Assembly: GCA_029449235.1 (NCBI GenBank)
Contig: JANATG010000012.1
Span: forward strand, 682,001 to 746,000
DNA length: 64,000 bases
Direction of reading: 5' to 3'
Source: Linnemannia schmuckeri
Taxonomy: Eukaryota; Mortierellomycota; Mortierellomycetes; Mortierellales; Mortierellaceae
Shown here: one piece after another, positions 47,117-58,801 of the stretch
Layout of the letters: each line of letters opens with the position of its first letter
Numbering within the stretch: the stretch's first letter is position 1
Translations under genes and position numbers: made by a program
The notes under the pieces: model-generated
What the model was told of the DNA's origin: nothing
Databases searched by the model: none
Seen by the model: only the letters and a program-made list of their open reading frames with translations

Positions 47117-50047
47117 TTAAAAGTTGTCAGAGATCTTGGGCAACTCAAGCTCCCATCCGATGATTGGCCCAAGCTTAGGGAGAGCCTTAGCGACAGACTC
47201 GACATCTTTATCTCCACGTCCAGACACCGTCACAAGGACATCCTTGCCAGGTCCCAACTCCTTAGCGGTCTCAATGGCAGCATACAAAGCGTGAGAGGAC
47301 TCGAGGGCAGGGATAATGCCCTCAGTCTCGCACAAGGAACGGAAACCAATCAAGCATTGGGCATCATCCACAGGGATGTACTTGGCGCGTCCAGAGTCCT
47401 TCAACCAGGCGTGCTCAGGTCCGACACCGGGGTAGTCCAATCCGGCAGAGATCGAGTGCGTCTCCTTGATCTGACCAGTCTTATTATCCTGCAACAAGTA
47501 AGTTCTCGTTCCATGGAAGACACCGACAGTTCCAGCAGCCAAAGTGGCAGAATGCTCCTCAGTGTGGGTTCCTGATCCACCAGCCTCAGCTCCGATCATC
47601 TGGACAGTCTTGTCCTCAATGAAAGGGTAGAAAAGACCAATGGCATTGCTTCCTCCTCCGACACAGGCAACAATGGCATCGGGAAGACGGCCGGCCTGCT
47701 CCAACATTTGTCCTCTTGCCTCGGTACCAATGACAGATTGGAAGTCACGGACAATGGTGGGGAAGGGATGGGGCCCAATGGCCGATCCGACCAAGTAGTG
47801 AGTGGTAGTGACGTTGGTGACCCAGTCTCTCATGGCCTCGTTAATGGCATCCTTGAGGGTCTTGGCTCCCGAATGGACAGTGACAACCTTGGCACCCAAG
47901 ATACGCATCCTGAAGACGTTCAAGGCTTGACGTTGTACATCATCAGCTCCCATGTAGACAATGCATTCCAAACCAAATTTGGCACAAACAGTGGCTGTGG
48001 CGACTCCGTGCTGACCAGCTCCGGTCTCGGCAATGATTCTCTTCTTGCCCAATCTCTTGGCGAGCAAGATCTGTCCAATGGCGTTGTTGATCTTGTGCGA
48101 TCCAGTGTGGTTCAAGTCTTCTCTCTTCAACCAGATCCTGGCACCACCGGTTCTTGCGGTCAAGCGATCGGCCAAAGTCAAGCTCGAGGGACGACCAATA
48201 TAGGTGTAGAAAGACTTGTACTCCTCCCAGAAGGCAGGGTCCTTCTTGGCCTCAACATAGGCAGCCTCCAACTCGGCGAGGCAGTCCACTAAAGCCTCGG
48301 GTACGTACTGACCACCAAACTCTCCGAAACGAGGGTCCAAAAGATGGACGTGCTAAAATAAATACGTGGACCAGATAGTCAAAAATGGTTAGACTTTCAT
48401 ACCGATTATTTTTTGACGTATAGATGAGTAATTCTGATGTAAATTAAATAAGACTTACTCCAGGAGTGACTGGGACACGGCTATCAGGGTGGACAATGCT
48501 GTAGGCTGTAAATTTTTGAGGATGATAATTGCGGTTAGTGGTTGGCTAGATCGGGGCATTAGCAGCGCCAAGTAAGATACGTAGTTGGATTGTACATAAA
48601 TCAGTTGCTATCTGTCAACTTTACCTGGGGCACCAACGCGATCACTGACATCCTTGGCATAGGCGTAGGCGGCCTCAGCACGAGCTCCAGGGTCTATTCA
48701 AGGGCAGATTGAGTCAAGTACAAAAAGAACAAGCCACAAAGTCTTAGTCAAATCCGATAGCGCGGGATTTTTTTTTTGTTGTTTCTGCTGCGAACGATCA
48801 TGTCATCTTCTGATAATGTATCAGCTGCAGATAGAGATAGAGTGCTCACTTACCAGCATCGCGGAGAACGGTGATGATCTTGCTTCCGATAACAACACCG
48901 TCGGCATGGGCACCAACAGCCTGAAATTGTTCCCGGTTAGAGACTCCGAATCCGACGGCCAAAGGCAGATCGGTGTGACGGCGAATGCGGGCGACAAGGT
49001 TGGGAAGCTCGACGTTGACGGTCGAGGAGGCACCGGTGACTCCGAGCTTAGAAACGACGTAGATGAAGCTGTCAGCGACATGGGCCAAGTGGCCAATACG
49101 GGTATCAGAGGTCGAAGGGGCAATCAAGGGAACATATGAAAGTCTAGATTGATAAACAAGGCGAAAAAAGTACTCGTTCAGTTAATGTTCCGCAAGAAGG
49201 GTGTGCAGAGGAAAATGTTGGCTTCCCCCATTTTCATTCGATGGTCCTTTCTTTCTTTGTTGTCCTGATCAGACGCCATACCCGTATTGTGTGCAGTAAC
49301 CGCGGAACTCGTCACTCTCCTCGGGGGGGAGCTCGACAACAATGAAACCGTTGACACCAGCCTCCTGGCAGTCCTTGACAACACGCTCCTCGCCGTAGCA
49401 GCGAATAGGGTTGAAGTATCCCATGAAGATGATGGGGGCCTTGAGGCCCTTGGCTCTGGCTTCCCTGACCATGTCCAAGCACATAGGAATATCAACATTG
49501 TGGGTGATGGCAACCTAGATCCAACAGCGAGACGAGATGTATAACAATCAGCGAGATCTTCCCATACTACTTAGATCCAGTAAACTATCCGATTGCATCA
49601 CAGAATACAGGTAGGGATGCCTACCTGACTGGACTCCTGAATGGTGGGGCCGTCAGCCAAGGGATCAGTGAATGGAACTCCGAGCTCGATAATGTCGGCG
49701 CCTCCCTTTTCCAAGGCGAGCATGACATCGACGGTATCCTTGGGCTCGGGGTAACCGGCAGTGATAAAGGCAACAAAGGCAGGGCGCTCTATCCACGTTG
49801 ATGGGGCACGGAGATTCGGAGTGTCATTAGGAATGTACTTTTTCTTTCCATCGAGAAGCTACACATTGAACAAAGTTTTTTTTTGGGCGTGGGAGGGAAT
49901 GGTAGAATGAACTCCTCCGTGCGGAAACGGGTCTGCGCGTATGCATTAAGCGTGGGAGGAGGTAGGCGCGGTTGTTGTTTATGGTGCAAAAGTGTTCTTA
50001 CTCTGCTCCTTGCAGTCGTTGAATACTTGACGAAGATGGGCGGACAT
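47117..50047 (-). CDS. TRP5: Bifunctional tryptophan synthase (alpha-beta fusion)
   Basis: Seven exons: 50047-50002, 49788-49625, 49514-49282, 49143-48854, 48693-48625, 48505-48459 and 48352-47117; 694 residues, matching fungal TRP5 length. The alpha part (about 1-260) cleaves indole-3-glycerol phosphate. Its acid residues are Glu50 in IIELGVPF and Asp61 in TDPLADGP, followed by a GFGVSNREQ phosphate-binding region. A linker passes into the beta part, which begins HVHLLDPRFGEFGGQYVPEAL at residue 284 and condenses indole with serine using pyridoxal phosphate. The PLP lysine is Lys370 in HTGSHKINNA, and the phosphate loop is GGGSNAIG. The beta part is one uninterrupted exon while alpha and linker are split over six. 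Cytosolic, last two steps of tryptophan synthesis. Start is the ATG giving MSAHLRQVFNDCKEQ, in phase with exon 2. Confidence 0.97.
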
Positions 50048-50262
50048 GGTGTGCTGTGAGAGAGTGAGATGAGTTGTGGAATGAGAGAGAAGAAACGGCC
50101 CTCCTTTTATTTGAGTCTTCTTTGAGTCACCATCCACAAGCACGCAAATTTTGGTGGCTGAGAATGTCACTGAGATCTTCAACGATAAAAAACCAGCCAA
50201 TAGCAGCAAAGGAGAGCAAGTTTACTTGAATTCAAAATGTCTTTTTATTCTATGTTTGATTT
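50048..50262 (-). promoter_or_regulatory. Short promoter region of TRP5
   Basis: Only 215 bases separate the TRP5 start from the stop of the next minus-strand gene. C/T-rich on the minus strand just upstream of the start. GAGTCA/TGAGTC occurs twice near 50116-50128, resembling the half-sites of Gcn4/CPC1-type amino-acid control; this is inference from motif only. Confidence 0.4.
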
Positions 50263-50736
50263 TCATTCTTCTTCGTTCAGGGCAGTCAAAAACGACTGAA
50301 ATATCCGCTCGTCCTCCTCCTCCCTCGTCAAAGGATACGGCGTCCGTGGCAAGTAGCCAGCCTTGCCCTCGGGTTTGTACTCTTCGCTAGGCAGAAATTG
50401 CACATTGAAAACTGCCTTTTTCACAGCTGGCCGTTCAACACTATGACTCAGGCTCGATGGTGCTGCCGCTGTGATGGTAGGTAAGGATGGAGTGCTTGGC
50501 ATTGGCGGCAAATTACCCGAGGAGGGGTTGTTCGAACTGGAGATAGTCTGTCGACGGCTCTTCAGGCAGGATGAGGGGGAAGAATATCCGAGATTGAAGA
50601 AGGGTTGGCGCTCAGTTGAGAGCTTGGCCGACTTGCACGCACGCCCGTTACTTGAGTCAATAGGTGTCATTGGCGACAAAGGGGGCGTCAAGGAGAACGC
50701 CAAAAAGTGGGCTGGGCGCTTGATTTCTTGAGTCAT
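50263..50736 (-). CDS. Small protein of unknown function (157 residues)
   Basis: Single exon, ATG at 50736. The first 100 residues are Ser/Pro-rich with several SP/TP sites (LSPMTPIDSS, SSPSSCLKSRRQT) and look disordered. The last 50 residues are denser and look constrained: AVKKAVFNVQFLPSEEYKP, then GYLPRTPYPLTREEEDERI and FQSFLTALNEEE. Codon use resembles the neighbours, and the frame is uninterrupted by introns. It lies 215 bases upstream of TRP5 on the same strand. I do not recognise the family; phosphorylation by proline-directed kinases is suggested by the SP/TP sites only. Confidence 0.65.
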   Translation of the reverse strand: MTQEIKRPAHFLAFSLTPPLSPMTPIDSSNGRACKSAKLSTERQPFFNLGYSSPSSCLKSRRQTISSSNNPSSGNLPPMPSTPSLPTITAAAPSSLSHSVERPAVKKAVFNVQFLPSEEYKPEGKAGYLPRTPYPLTREEEDERIFQSFLTALNEEE

Positions 50737-51349
50737 GGTTTGATGCTTGAAAAGGAAATGTTGAAATCGGCGGATCGGGTGAATGTGAAGCGGACAGGGG
50801 TGCGTTGAGCGTTGGTTAGTAATGCTAATCTTCTGTGAATGTGCAACCAGTTTATAAAAGAAAAGAAACCTTATTGTTTTTGCTTACTTGGCGCTTCTGA
50901 AATGTTCGCGTAAATCTTGCAGACGTGTTCGTGTTTGTGTATTAGGATGAAGAGACTGAAGGACTAAATGAGTTGAAAGACGTGATGGATTTGGAGTTAG
51001 GAAAGCGGAGGGGTTGAAACGACAAAATGACAGGGAGAAATGTCGTATTTATGTCCTTCTCGGTGAAGCACAGGTCCTTGACTCGCCTTGTGGTCGTAAC
51101 AAAATGGAGTGATGTCAGCGACGCCATTGCCCCTGTCACGTCATTTTTTGTGGTCGGTGCGCATGGCAAAAAGACTTACACCCTGACAAGATCAACCAAA
51201 AAAAAAAAAAAAAAAAAAAAACTTTTAGGTCAAACAACACACTCTATTACGTCTTTCGAATTCGCCAGAACGAAGTAGAAGGCAGAAAACAAAAAAAAAA
51301 AAAAAAAAAAAAAAAAGTATTTTATCGCAGAAATCACGAGGCATACAGA
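50737..51349. other. Intergenic region between the small unknown gene and TRAPPC11
   Basis: Promoter of the unknown gene plus the TRAPPC11 3' end, both on the minus strand. It has two A tracts, A24 at 51198-51221 and A26 at 51291-51316, which are T tracts in the TRAPPC11 transcript sense. The second begins only about 35 bases beyond the TRAPPC11 stop. Confidence 0.6.
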
Positions 51350-54300
51350 CTATTCCAGTGACCCAGTCTCTGGCTTGACAAAGATCACAACAGCCTCTCC
51401 AGTCCCTGTTCTTGCATTTTGAGGACCACCCATTTTAGTAGCTCCCCTGACCTTGACCAGGACCTCCTCGTAACTCTCTGGTTGTGGCTGCTGATGTGAT
51501 GCTTGACCGCGCCTGCGGCTGGGCTTTCGCTTGTTAACGACCAGTTTTACTCGCGGAAGTCTGGTTAGTCCGGCTTGGAGAGGGTAGCAGTTCATATGGA
51601 TGGAATGGTTGGCGAAAGGAAGAACCTTGAGAGTCGTTTGCATGGTACCCGCATAGACCATACCCTCAGAGGGCTCGACAGTCATAGCAAGTTCTTGGAT
51701 CTTGGCAGTCGGATTGTAGACCTCGTATCTGGCGGTGAAAGGTCTATTGACCAGAGCATCCTTAGGGAGATCTAAGTGCGAAATATGTCGAAAGTTGGAA
51801 AAAATTAGCACCCGTGTCCATTGTCAGTATCGCCAGCAGAAAAACTTCTAGGTTCTTCATTGTGATACTTACCAACAGTCATGTAGGGTTGAGCCTTGGG
51901 CAGTTCTAGTGGTTGCAGGGGAACGTTGGTCACCACAAACGGCGCGGTGACCTTTCCATCGTCCTCAAACCTATCGAGGAGATTGTTTACAGAAAAGTTA
52001 GGATAACAGGGTGTAGTCTAATACACACAGACTTGGAAATTTACCCAAGTATCTTAACTCACCTCTTCCATTGGATACGCAAATAACCAACTTCAATCTG
52101 GTCAGGCGCCATATCCAGATCGGCCGCAGTCACCCTGACCAAATGATTGAAGGTCTGCAGGTTGCCAGACCGCCAAGGCCGGAGATTGGACTCGCTCTCT
52201 TCATCATCTTCGGAACACCTGCCATTTAAACCAATGCTGCTATCCTCGAGTAGCTCGATACGAATGCCGACTTCCTGCAGAGTCTTCTTTCGGTCACGCA
52301 TTCGACTGATACTGTGGCTTCGAGACAGTCCTCCCATGCCTCCTGCAGCACCATCGCGGCCTCCTGTACCAGGCTCTGGCAAGGTGTTTGAGTCCGAGCC
52401 AATGATAAGCTTAACCTCCTTGACCTGAACCGGCCAGGGTCCCTCGTTGTTCACCCGAGTTGACATCAAGTATACCTCCGTGTGGGTCAGAGCAGGCACC
52501 GTCACCGCGCCATACTTTTCGTCCACCACATTCGGCTGCAAAATCGGAACAAGAGCGGGCTCACTCTCCTGCGTTGGTTTGGTCTCAGAGGCATGGGTCA
52601 GCTGTGGGGTATAATCAACAGCGGCGTCGAAAGGCGGGATGAACTGCACCCGGAAGGCGTGCTGCTTCTCTGTCGACGACTTCTTCTGCTCATTCTCCAA
52701 CGAAACCTCGTACCGAACCTTGCAGACAATAGTCCTAGGAGTTGGGATCTCGAGCGCCTTCACGAAGATAGTCTGCTCTGCCCACTCGCCCACAGCGAGT
52801 TCCTGTGCATCGCTGCTAGAATTGGGAGAGCCACCGGCCTTCAATAAACGAATTCCATGGAGTGTCTGAGTTGCCTGGAAAGACCCAGCGTGAGGATCAA
52901 GCACAACGCTGTCGAGCGATTCTATGCTTGGGTCGATAGGTTGCAATTCTACATCCATATCCATGGCCACAGGGAATGTTTCTCCATTTCGGACTTTGAT
53001 GACCACAGGGAAGAACTCGTCGAGATAAGCTGGTGACCTGAACAGTGTTTGGATCTCAACCTTGGACTCCCTAGGCACCACACTGTAAACGACGTTGGTA
53101 AGTTGTTGGTCTTATGAATAGGAGAGCACTGGAAGCGATTCTGAGAATTGTCTGTTTTGTCTTACCGAAGTGATGGAGCACGTTTGGCCCCCTTGTCAAG
53201 CTGTTTGAACTTCAGCTGCGCGGATGAGCTTGCATGTTCCAACGACCGAGACACCTCCAGCCACTGTCTCCTTGGGGGATTTCCCTGAAGTGGCATGTAG
53301 TTGTACTGAGGGCTAGATTGTTCGCCCTCTTGTGTAACGTCTGTCGTTGGGTACTCGAGGGCAACGTTCCATTGCTCTGTAGCAACTCCCAAGGTGATTT
53401 TGACAACCTGTGCCAACAAGAATAAGAGGATCGTCAATACCCAATGCTTATGAGCAGCGCAACGCAACCCGAAAACTTCTCCTTTGCGTACCTTGATAGT
53501 TTGCTCCTTCTCTGGTACGAAAGCGCCTTCAATGACCATTGTAGAGTGAGGATTGATATCCAAACCGACGTTGGCTTTCCATGCATTGCCTTGGGTGTCA
53601 AAAGTACAGCGGGCACAATCGACCCACTCTACATTTCTTCCCGTGCGATCCTTCGTCGATAGTCTTTCCAAGGAGTCCTGAACGTCAGTCTGATCAACTG
53701 GTCTCGGATCCTCAAATCGATGATTCAGTGTAGAGTCTGAAAACTCCACAAGAACGTATGATAAACGGAAGGGCTTTGGCAGCGCGCCTTGGCCTCCTTG
53801 CGTTACCAACTGAAGCTGAAATTTGCTCGCCGATGCAACGAATGCCTGCTGGGATTGGAACTGAACAACACAGGAAACTAACGGAGGAAAGTTGAAAGAG
53901 ATATTAGATTTCAATACACAATGCGATCTTGACTAACGTCTGTGAGACGTGGCGTTTTAAGCATACCAAAAGAGTTGATTTGAGGCATTGGCAGGACAAG
54001 AGGCTTGTGAACGGAGGTATTGGCAGGATGGGTCTTGGTGTGAAGTATGCTGACAAGCTCGTCGAAAACACTCAGTCTCTTGGCTTCAGTTGCAGGCATG
54101 TCTAAATGATTCAATACAAAAAAGAGCACTTTGTAAATAAATCGATACCCTCTCTAGGATGAACTTTTGTGAGGTATACACTAGATCTGTTGACTTACCT
54201 GGGCTCATCATCTCGATCAAATATTCGACCACATTCTCCCAGTATCCCAACTCCTTCGCGCATTGGATGGACCATTTCAAGATTGAGGTCAAAATCAGGT

Positions 54301-56810
54301 TCCAACCTTCCTTGCGATAGGTCTTGCCGATTCTCTCAAAAAATCTAGCAGGTGAGAAATAGTTCGAGAGTTTAAGTCAGTGAATAGTCCCTGCAGGTCC
54401 ATTGAACCAAACTTCCAAACAGCGAAGACTGCTATCTTACTTGAGCGCCATTTCGAATTTCCCTGCTGAGTAATAGGTTCCTGCGATCTCCGAGGCCAAG
54501 AACAGGGTCATTCGACTAGCCTTGTGCCTTTTGAACTGCTCATAGCTCTTTGTCAATAACTCAATCGTGAGTAAGAGGTGATCAATGGTTCTCTCGGCGT
54601 TCATGGATTGAAGCGTAGGAGGATAGGGTCTTGTACTGGTAGGAACAGGCGCAACCGTGCTATCAGGGTACGCCTATTGGAGCCACATACACTAGTTAGT
54701 ATCGTTATTTAGAATAGCCGAATTTGTGCACGTAGTGATGACCCCATACAAAGCATGCTCACCTCCTCGGCCATCTCAAACCGCAGTCGTCTCTGCACGC
54801 TACAGTTTGCAGATTGGTGATAAAAGTATCCGGCATGCTGGAGAATCAGCATTGGGTTGACGCCCGCGCCAGGGCCATGCGTTCCACCTCCGCGTCCTCC
54901 ACCGACGCTCCCATTGTACACGTGAGCGTCACCTGAAGGACCGATTCCGAATCCAGCAGCGCTATTTCCTACTCCAATGCCAGAGAACTTATTGAGATCC
55001 TTTGATCCTTCTGTCATTCCTGCAAACGACCCATAAACGACACTGCCAGGCGAAGGAACAGGAAGCTTAAATCCTGCTTTGGTCCCAATATCCAGCAGGT
55101 CGCCGAATACTCTGTACTGTTTGCCGAGCCAGGCCCAGTACTCAAAGGAATCGTCGCCCATCCTCCAGCTTTCCGAGAAGGCTTTAAACACTATCAAGTG
55201 GCGGCGAAAGTTGAAGAGTGCAGTGGAAGGTGCATCCAAGTAGAGATGGAATTTGCAGATCTAAAGAACGAGTAAGGAACATGGAGGTAGTGAGTACTTA
55301 CGTATAAGCATAGCTTTTCTAAAGACATGCGATAGGCTGCATCGTGTCGTTTACCTTCAGGCAAAGACAATCAGCCAGTACTTTGGCTTCTGCCCATCGC
55401 CTCGTTCGTGCCTGCAATCCTGGAGTTCCTGGAGTAATTGTCGAGGTCACGGCAAACATGTCGATGAGAAGACCATATGCTGACTCGTAAAACTTCACCG
55501 CATTGTCGATGTCCTGTTTACACTCAGAAAACATGCCCATCTTAAAGTCATACCGAAACATCCATCCTTGGACAGAGAGAGATTGTTGTTGAGTCTGCTG
55601 CGATCCTCCAGTGCTTGGTTGTTGTCCTGGCCGCACACTGGCTGTCGTTGAAGGAAGATTGGATCGCTTTTTCTTGTGTCGCTTGACTTGTTCCTTGTAG
55701 TAATTCATCGAGCCCTCGTACTGCGATCGCTGAAGACTACCAAAAACGCAATCGAGAGGAAAAGGGAGATTAGAACTGTGTAATTTCAACTCCAAATGCC
55801 CGCGTAGTCGAGTGTTAACGAAGCTTTACTTGACTGCAAAGTCCGAGATCTCCTGGCTATTGCTAGGTGGGAGCACATAGAACGAGTTTTTGATGTCCAA
55901 TCCTGCCGACTTGCGCACGAAATTCAGTCGGTCCTCGATAGAGGGATCCTCTATTGTTCAAGTGAAGGAAGGTTAGTTACCGTTTGATGGTTATCTATTT
56001 GGTAGTTATATTCTTTTTTAGTACAGTAGCTTTTTCTGCAAACTATACCCATATGTGACCGCTGAAGCATTACAACGGCAGCAAACTTGACTCCTCGTTC
56101 CTGCGAAGCTTTCCTATTTTGACGACGCGATGGTATTAGCTTGATGATCGACTATTGTTGGGCATGCACTGCAAATATTCCTTGTGGCACTAAGGCACTC
56201 ACCGGCGCTCTAGAAGATCTTGCGCCAAAGCGGTGTCATGGTCACGCTCCATGGGGTCAACAACACCCAATGGTCCTTTATCAGAGAATCCACGTTGACC
56301 ATTGTCAGCGCTGCCAACAATCGACTCTCTATCCCAAAGCCCCACGACTGCAATAAACACAGATGGGATCTGCTCACGGTGCCGCCGAATCCACAGAGGT
56401 GTGATAAGCCCATCCGGATAGAGCGGTGAAGAAGGTGCAGTAGGGGAGAGGGATTGTTGAGCGAGGTGCAATTGATTTGTCTGCTGCAAGAATCGTCGTG
56501 TAGGGGGGAGGTTGAAAGTTGCCTGTTCCGGGATCACATAAAAGAGCGATCCTGCAAGACCTTTGGTATTATCCCAGTAGGAGACGTTGTTGCGAGAAAG
56601 CATCGCCTGAAGTAAGGTGGCCTTTTGGGCAGCCAGTCCTGTCTTGTTAACCTGAGTACCCGGCCTCGGTGGTGGGGGAGGTGGGTTGTCGTTGTTGACC
56701 TGTGGTGGGCTCGCATCCTCCTGTTGAGACGCGTCTTCGGCAGTGGTCAAGCCCGAGACGACCAATGTCGGCTGGAGATGAATTGCGAACTCGGGCGGGT
56801 AGGCGTCCAT
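51350..56810 (-). CDS. TRAPPC11: TRAPP complex subunit 11 (foie gras / gryzun protein)
   Basis: Thirteen exons: 56810-56203, 56113-56049, 55950-55830, 55736-55355, 55260-54763, 54673-54441, 54344-54199, 54101-53967, 53877-53492, 53407-53166, 53082-52063, 51970-51873 and 51771-51350; 1451 residues against about 1130 in animals. Starts MDAYPPEF, as TRAPPC11 usually does. The N-terminal PDGLITPLWIRRHREQIPSV block and the foie gras helical region (about 250-690, including FKAFSESWRMG, HAGYFYHQSA and YRKEGWNLILTSILKW) are followed by the beta-rich gryzun region to the end. It is part of TRAPP III, an exchange-factor complex for Rab/Ypt GTPases in ER-to-Golgi traffic and autophagy. Extra length lies in Pro- and Ser-rich inserts (about 25-50 and within exon 4) and long exon 11. 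Start MDAY is preferred over an in-frame upstream ATG at 57035, which would add 75 low-complexity residues. Intron 9 (84 bases) is stop-free in frame. Confidence 0.93.
53408..53491 (-). other. 84-base intron without in-frame stop (TRAPPC11 intron 9)
   Basis: Donor GTACGC, acceptor GCACAG, phase 0, length divisible by three. Retention would add 28 residues including a hydrophobic stretch (WVLTILLFLLAQ) inside the gryzun region. Splicing gives TIKVVKITLGVATEQW, which fits the beta-strand pattern better. Confidence 0.75.
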
Positions 56811-57126
56811 GATGGCGTTTGCGATGTGGCGTATTAGGAAATGGAGTGGCGCAAGGCCTGTACAGCAAAGACTGTTGCTTGAGGGAGATGGATAAACAGA
56901 TGGTGTTTGTGGTCCGTTCGGTCGTCGTCCGTCGTCGAGAAGGGACGGGTGGGATGGGAGTTGTCGAAGTGTCCTTCTGCTCTCAGACGTGGAAAAGGGA
57001 AGTGTACCTTGACCTGACACGTGACTTCTACCCATCCAACCACAGAAAAAAAGACAAAAACTGACTAAGTACCTTTGCCACCTTCTCTCTTCTCTTTTTC
57101 TTTGCTATCCTTTCTCCTCCAATACC
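56811..57126. promoter_or_regulatory. 316-base divergent promoter of TRAPPC11 and PIS1
   Basis: The two start codons point away from each other with 316 bases between. The PIS1 side has a C/T-rich leader (TTCTCTCTTCTCTTTTTCTT-like). The TRAPPC11 side is G/C-richer with CCGTCGTC/CGGTCGTCGTCCG-like stretches near 56920-56940. Confidence 0.65.
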
Positions 57127-58440
57127 ATGCCCGCCAAGAACACCAAAGCACCAGCCGCTATGGCATCCAAGCAGGGACTCGCAGACGAGAACGTCTTCCT
57201 TTTCATCCCCAACCTGATTGGTACGCCTAAAGAAAGAAAAAAAGCAGCCTAAACTGTCGACATTTCCAACCAACTCAACATGCCTTGGATCTTGAACTGG
57301 CCAGATGCTCAGAGGATGGAAAAGGATCGTCGCCTGTTTTGTTGCCATGGCAATCACAAAACTGACCGCAAGTTTGAACTTCTCTTTTTCTTGCTTGACA
57401 ACCACAATCCATATCGTTTACAGGATACAGCCGTATTCTCCTTGCTGCCGGTGCCTTATACTACATGCCCTATCATCCGAAGACATGCATGGTCATGTAC
57501 TCTCTCTCGTGTCTTTTGGACGCCGTTGATGGACAAGCTGCCCGCTACTATGACCAATGTAAGGATAAGCGCTCGTTTGTTGCCTTCAGGTGGATAATAA
57601 TATACCTTTAGTGTTTGATTCATACATACAGACAGGAAGGAATGCGTTTTTTTTGTAACGGACGACGACTTGCACTGTGCACATCTTGTTTGTGTTTGTG
57701 TGTGGTCGTGCCTTTTTACCTTTTCACTTTAGGCAGCAAATTTGGAGCAGTTCTGGATATGGTTACTGACAGGTAGGTATACAGGTTGCTATTGAGTGTC
57801 CATGGTGGTTTAATTGCCTTGTTGACGGGAATGGTGTCGTGTGCAACGCAGGTCTATCAACCCCATTCCCCACTTGATCGGGCTGCTCAAACTCCTACAC
57901 TAAAATTAAATGAATTGACTGACTAACTTTGTTGATGGACATACACACACATGTTTTTTGTTCATTTTGTAGGTGCACTACTGCCTGCCTTCTCTGCTAC
58001 CTTGCCGCTGCTTACCCGGCCTATGCCCTCGTCTTCCAGTTCTTGATCGCCTTGGATGTTAGCAGTCATTACATGCATATGTACAGGTAACGTATTTGTT
58101 CATACCAGCTGACGGAACTCTGTTCCTCCTTTCATCCGTTCTTTGTTCACATGAAATCCAGACTTCTCTTTTCATTTCAAGCCCAACTTGTCAATGCTCT
58201 CAAACAAAGGCATTTGGACTTGTTCCTTTCTTTCCCCTCTTCCCGGTTGAACCCTATTAACACCATATTTACCTGTTTCTCACGACACAAATAGCTCATT
58301 GACCTCAGGAGCAACCAGTCATAAGAAGATTTCAGAGTCGAGCAACTTCATCCTTCGCGCCTACTACAGCAACAACGTAAGCGATCGACGATCGACTTGT
58401 CAGATTTTCATACGTGGACAGAGGACAGATGGATATCAGA

Positions 58441-58492
<52 letters not shown>

Positions 58493-58801
58493 TTTCCATG
58501 GAACATCAGACGGACAATTGACACCTTTATCTTTTTTCCTCTTGCATACTGAAAAAACCTCTCTTAGAATGTCTTGTTTGCGTTCTGTTTCGCAAACGAA
58601 CTCTTCTTTGTTATCCTGTACTTGTTGAGCTTCAATTTCCAGTCATCGACCTTTGGCAAGGTTGTTCTGTACTCGCTTGCTGCTTTGACCGGACCTGTCT
58701 GCGCTGGAAAGCAGATCATCAACTGCATCCAGTTCGCCAACGCAAGCAAGAGTCTTGCAGAGATCGATCTTGAGGAGAGGAAGGCGGCTAAGAAGAACTA
58801 G
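57127..58801 (+). CDS. PIS1: Phosphatidylinositol synthase (CDP-diacylglycerol-inositol 3-phosphatidyltransferase)
   Basis: Six exons: 57127-57220, 57424-57558, 57733-57772, 57973-58086, 58295-58376 and 58568-58801; 232 residues, near the 220 of yeast Pis1. Makes phosphatidylinositol from CDP-diacylglycerol and myo-inositol in the ER membrane. The CDP-alcohol phosphatidyltransferase motif is complete with exact spacing: D64-x-x-D67-G68-x-x-A71-R72-x8-G81-x3-D85-x3-D89. It is preceded by FLFIPNLIGYSRILLAAGA, the usual first membrane segment, and followed by VSSHYMHMYSSLTSGATSHK, typical of inositol-specific members. Several hydrophobic helices follow, and a Lys-rich end (ERKAAKKN) could serve as ER retrieval signal (KKxx-like; inference). 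The motif is split by two introns. Intron 5 contains a T47 run. Essential in yeast. Confidence 0.96.
58444..58490. repeat. Homopolymer T47 in PIS1 intron 5
   Basis: About 47 consecutive T on the sense strand, ending roughly 75 bases before the acceptor TCTTAG at 58562-58567. It may act as an oversized polypyrimidine tract. Confidence 0.9.

Noticed and set aside
47708..48292. 194-codon open frame antisense to TRP5
   Set aside because: Lies wholly within the beta-subunit exon, whose identity is certain from the PLP lysine motif; antisense opening follows from codon bias.
54290..54310. Apparent one-base frameshift in TRAPPC11 exon 7
   Set aside because: A first hand reading suggested an extra base near 54300. 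On recount the exon is 146 bases and reads FFERIGKTYRKEGWNLILTS continuously, and the whole gene sums to 1452 codons.
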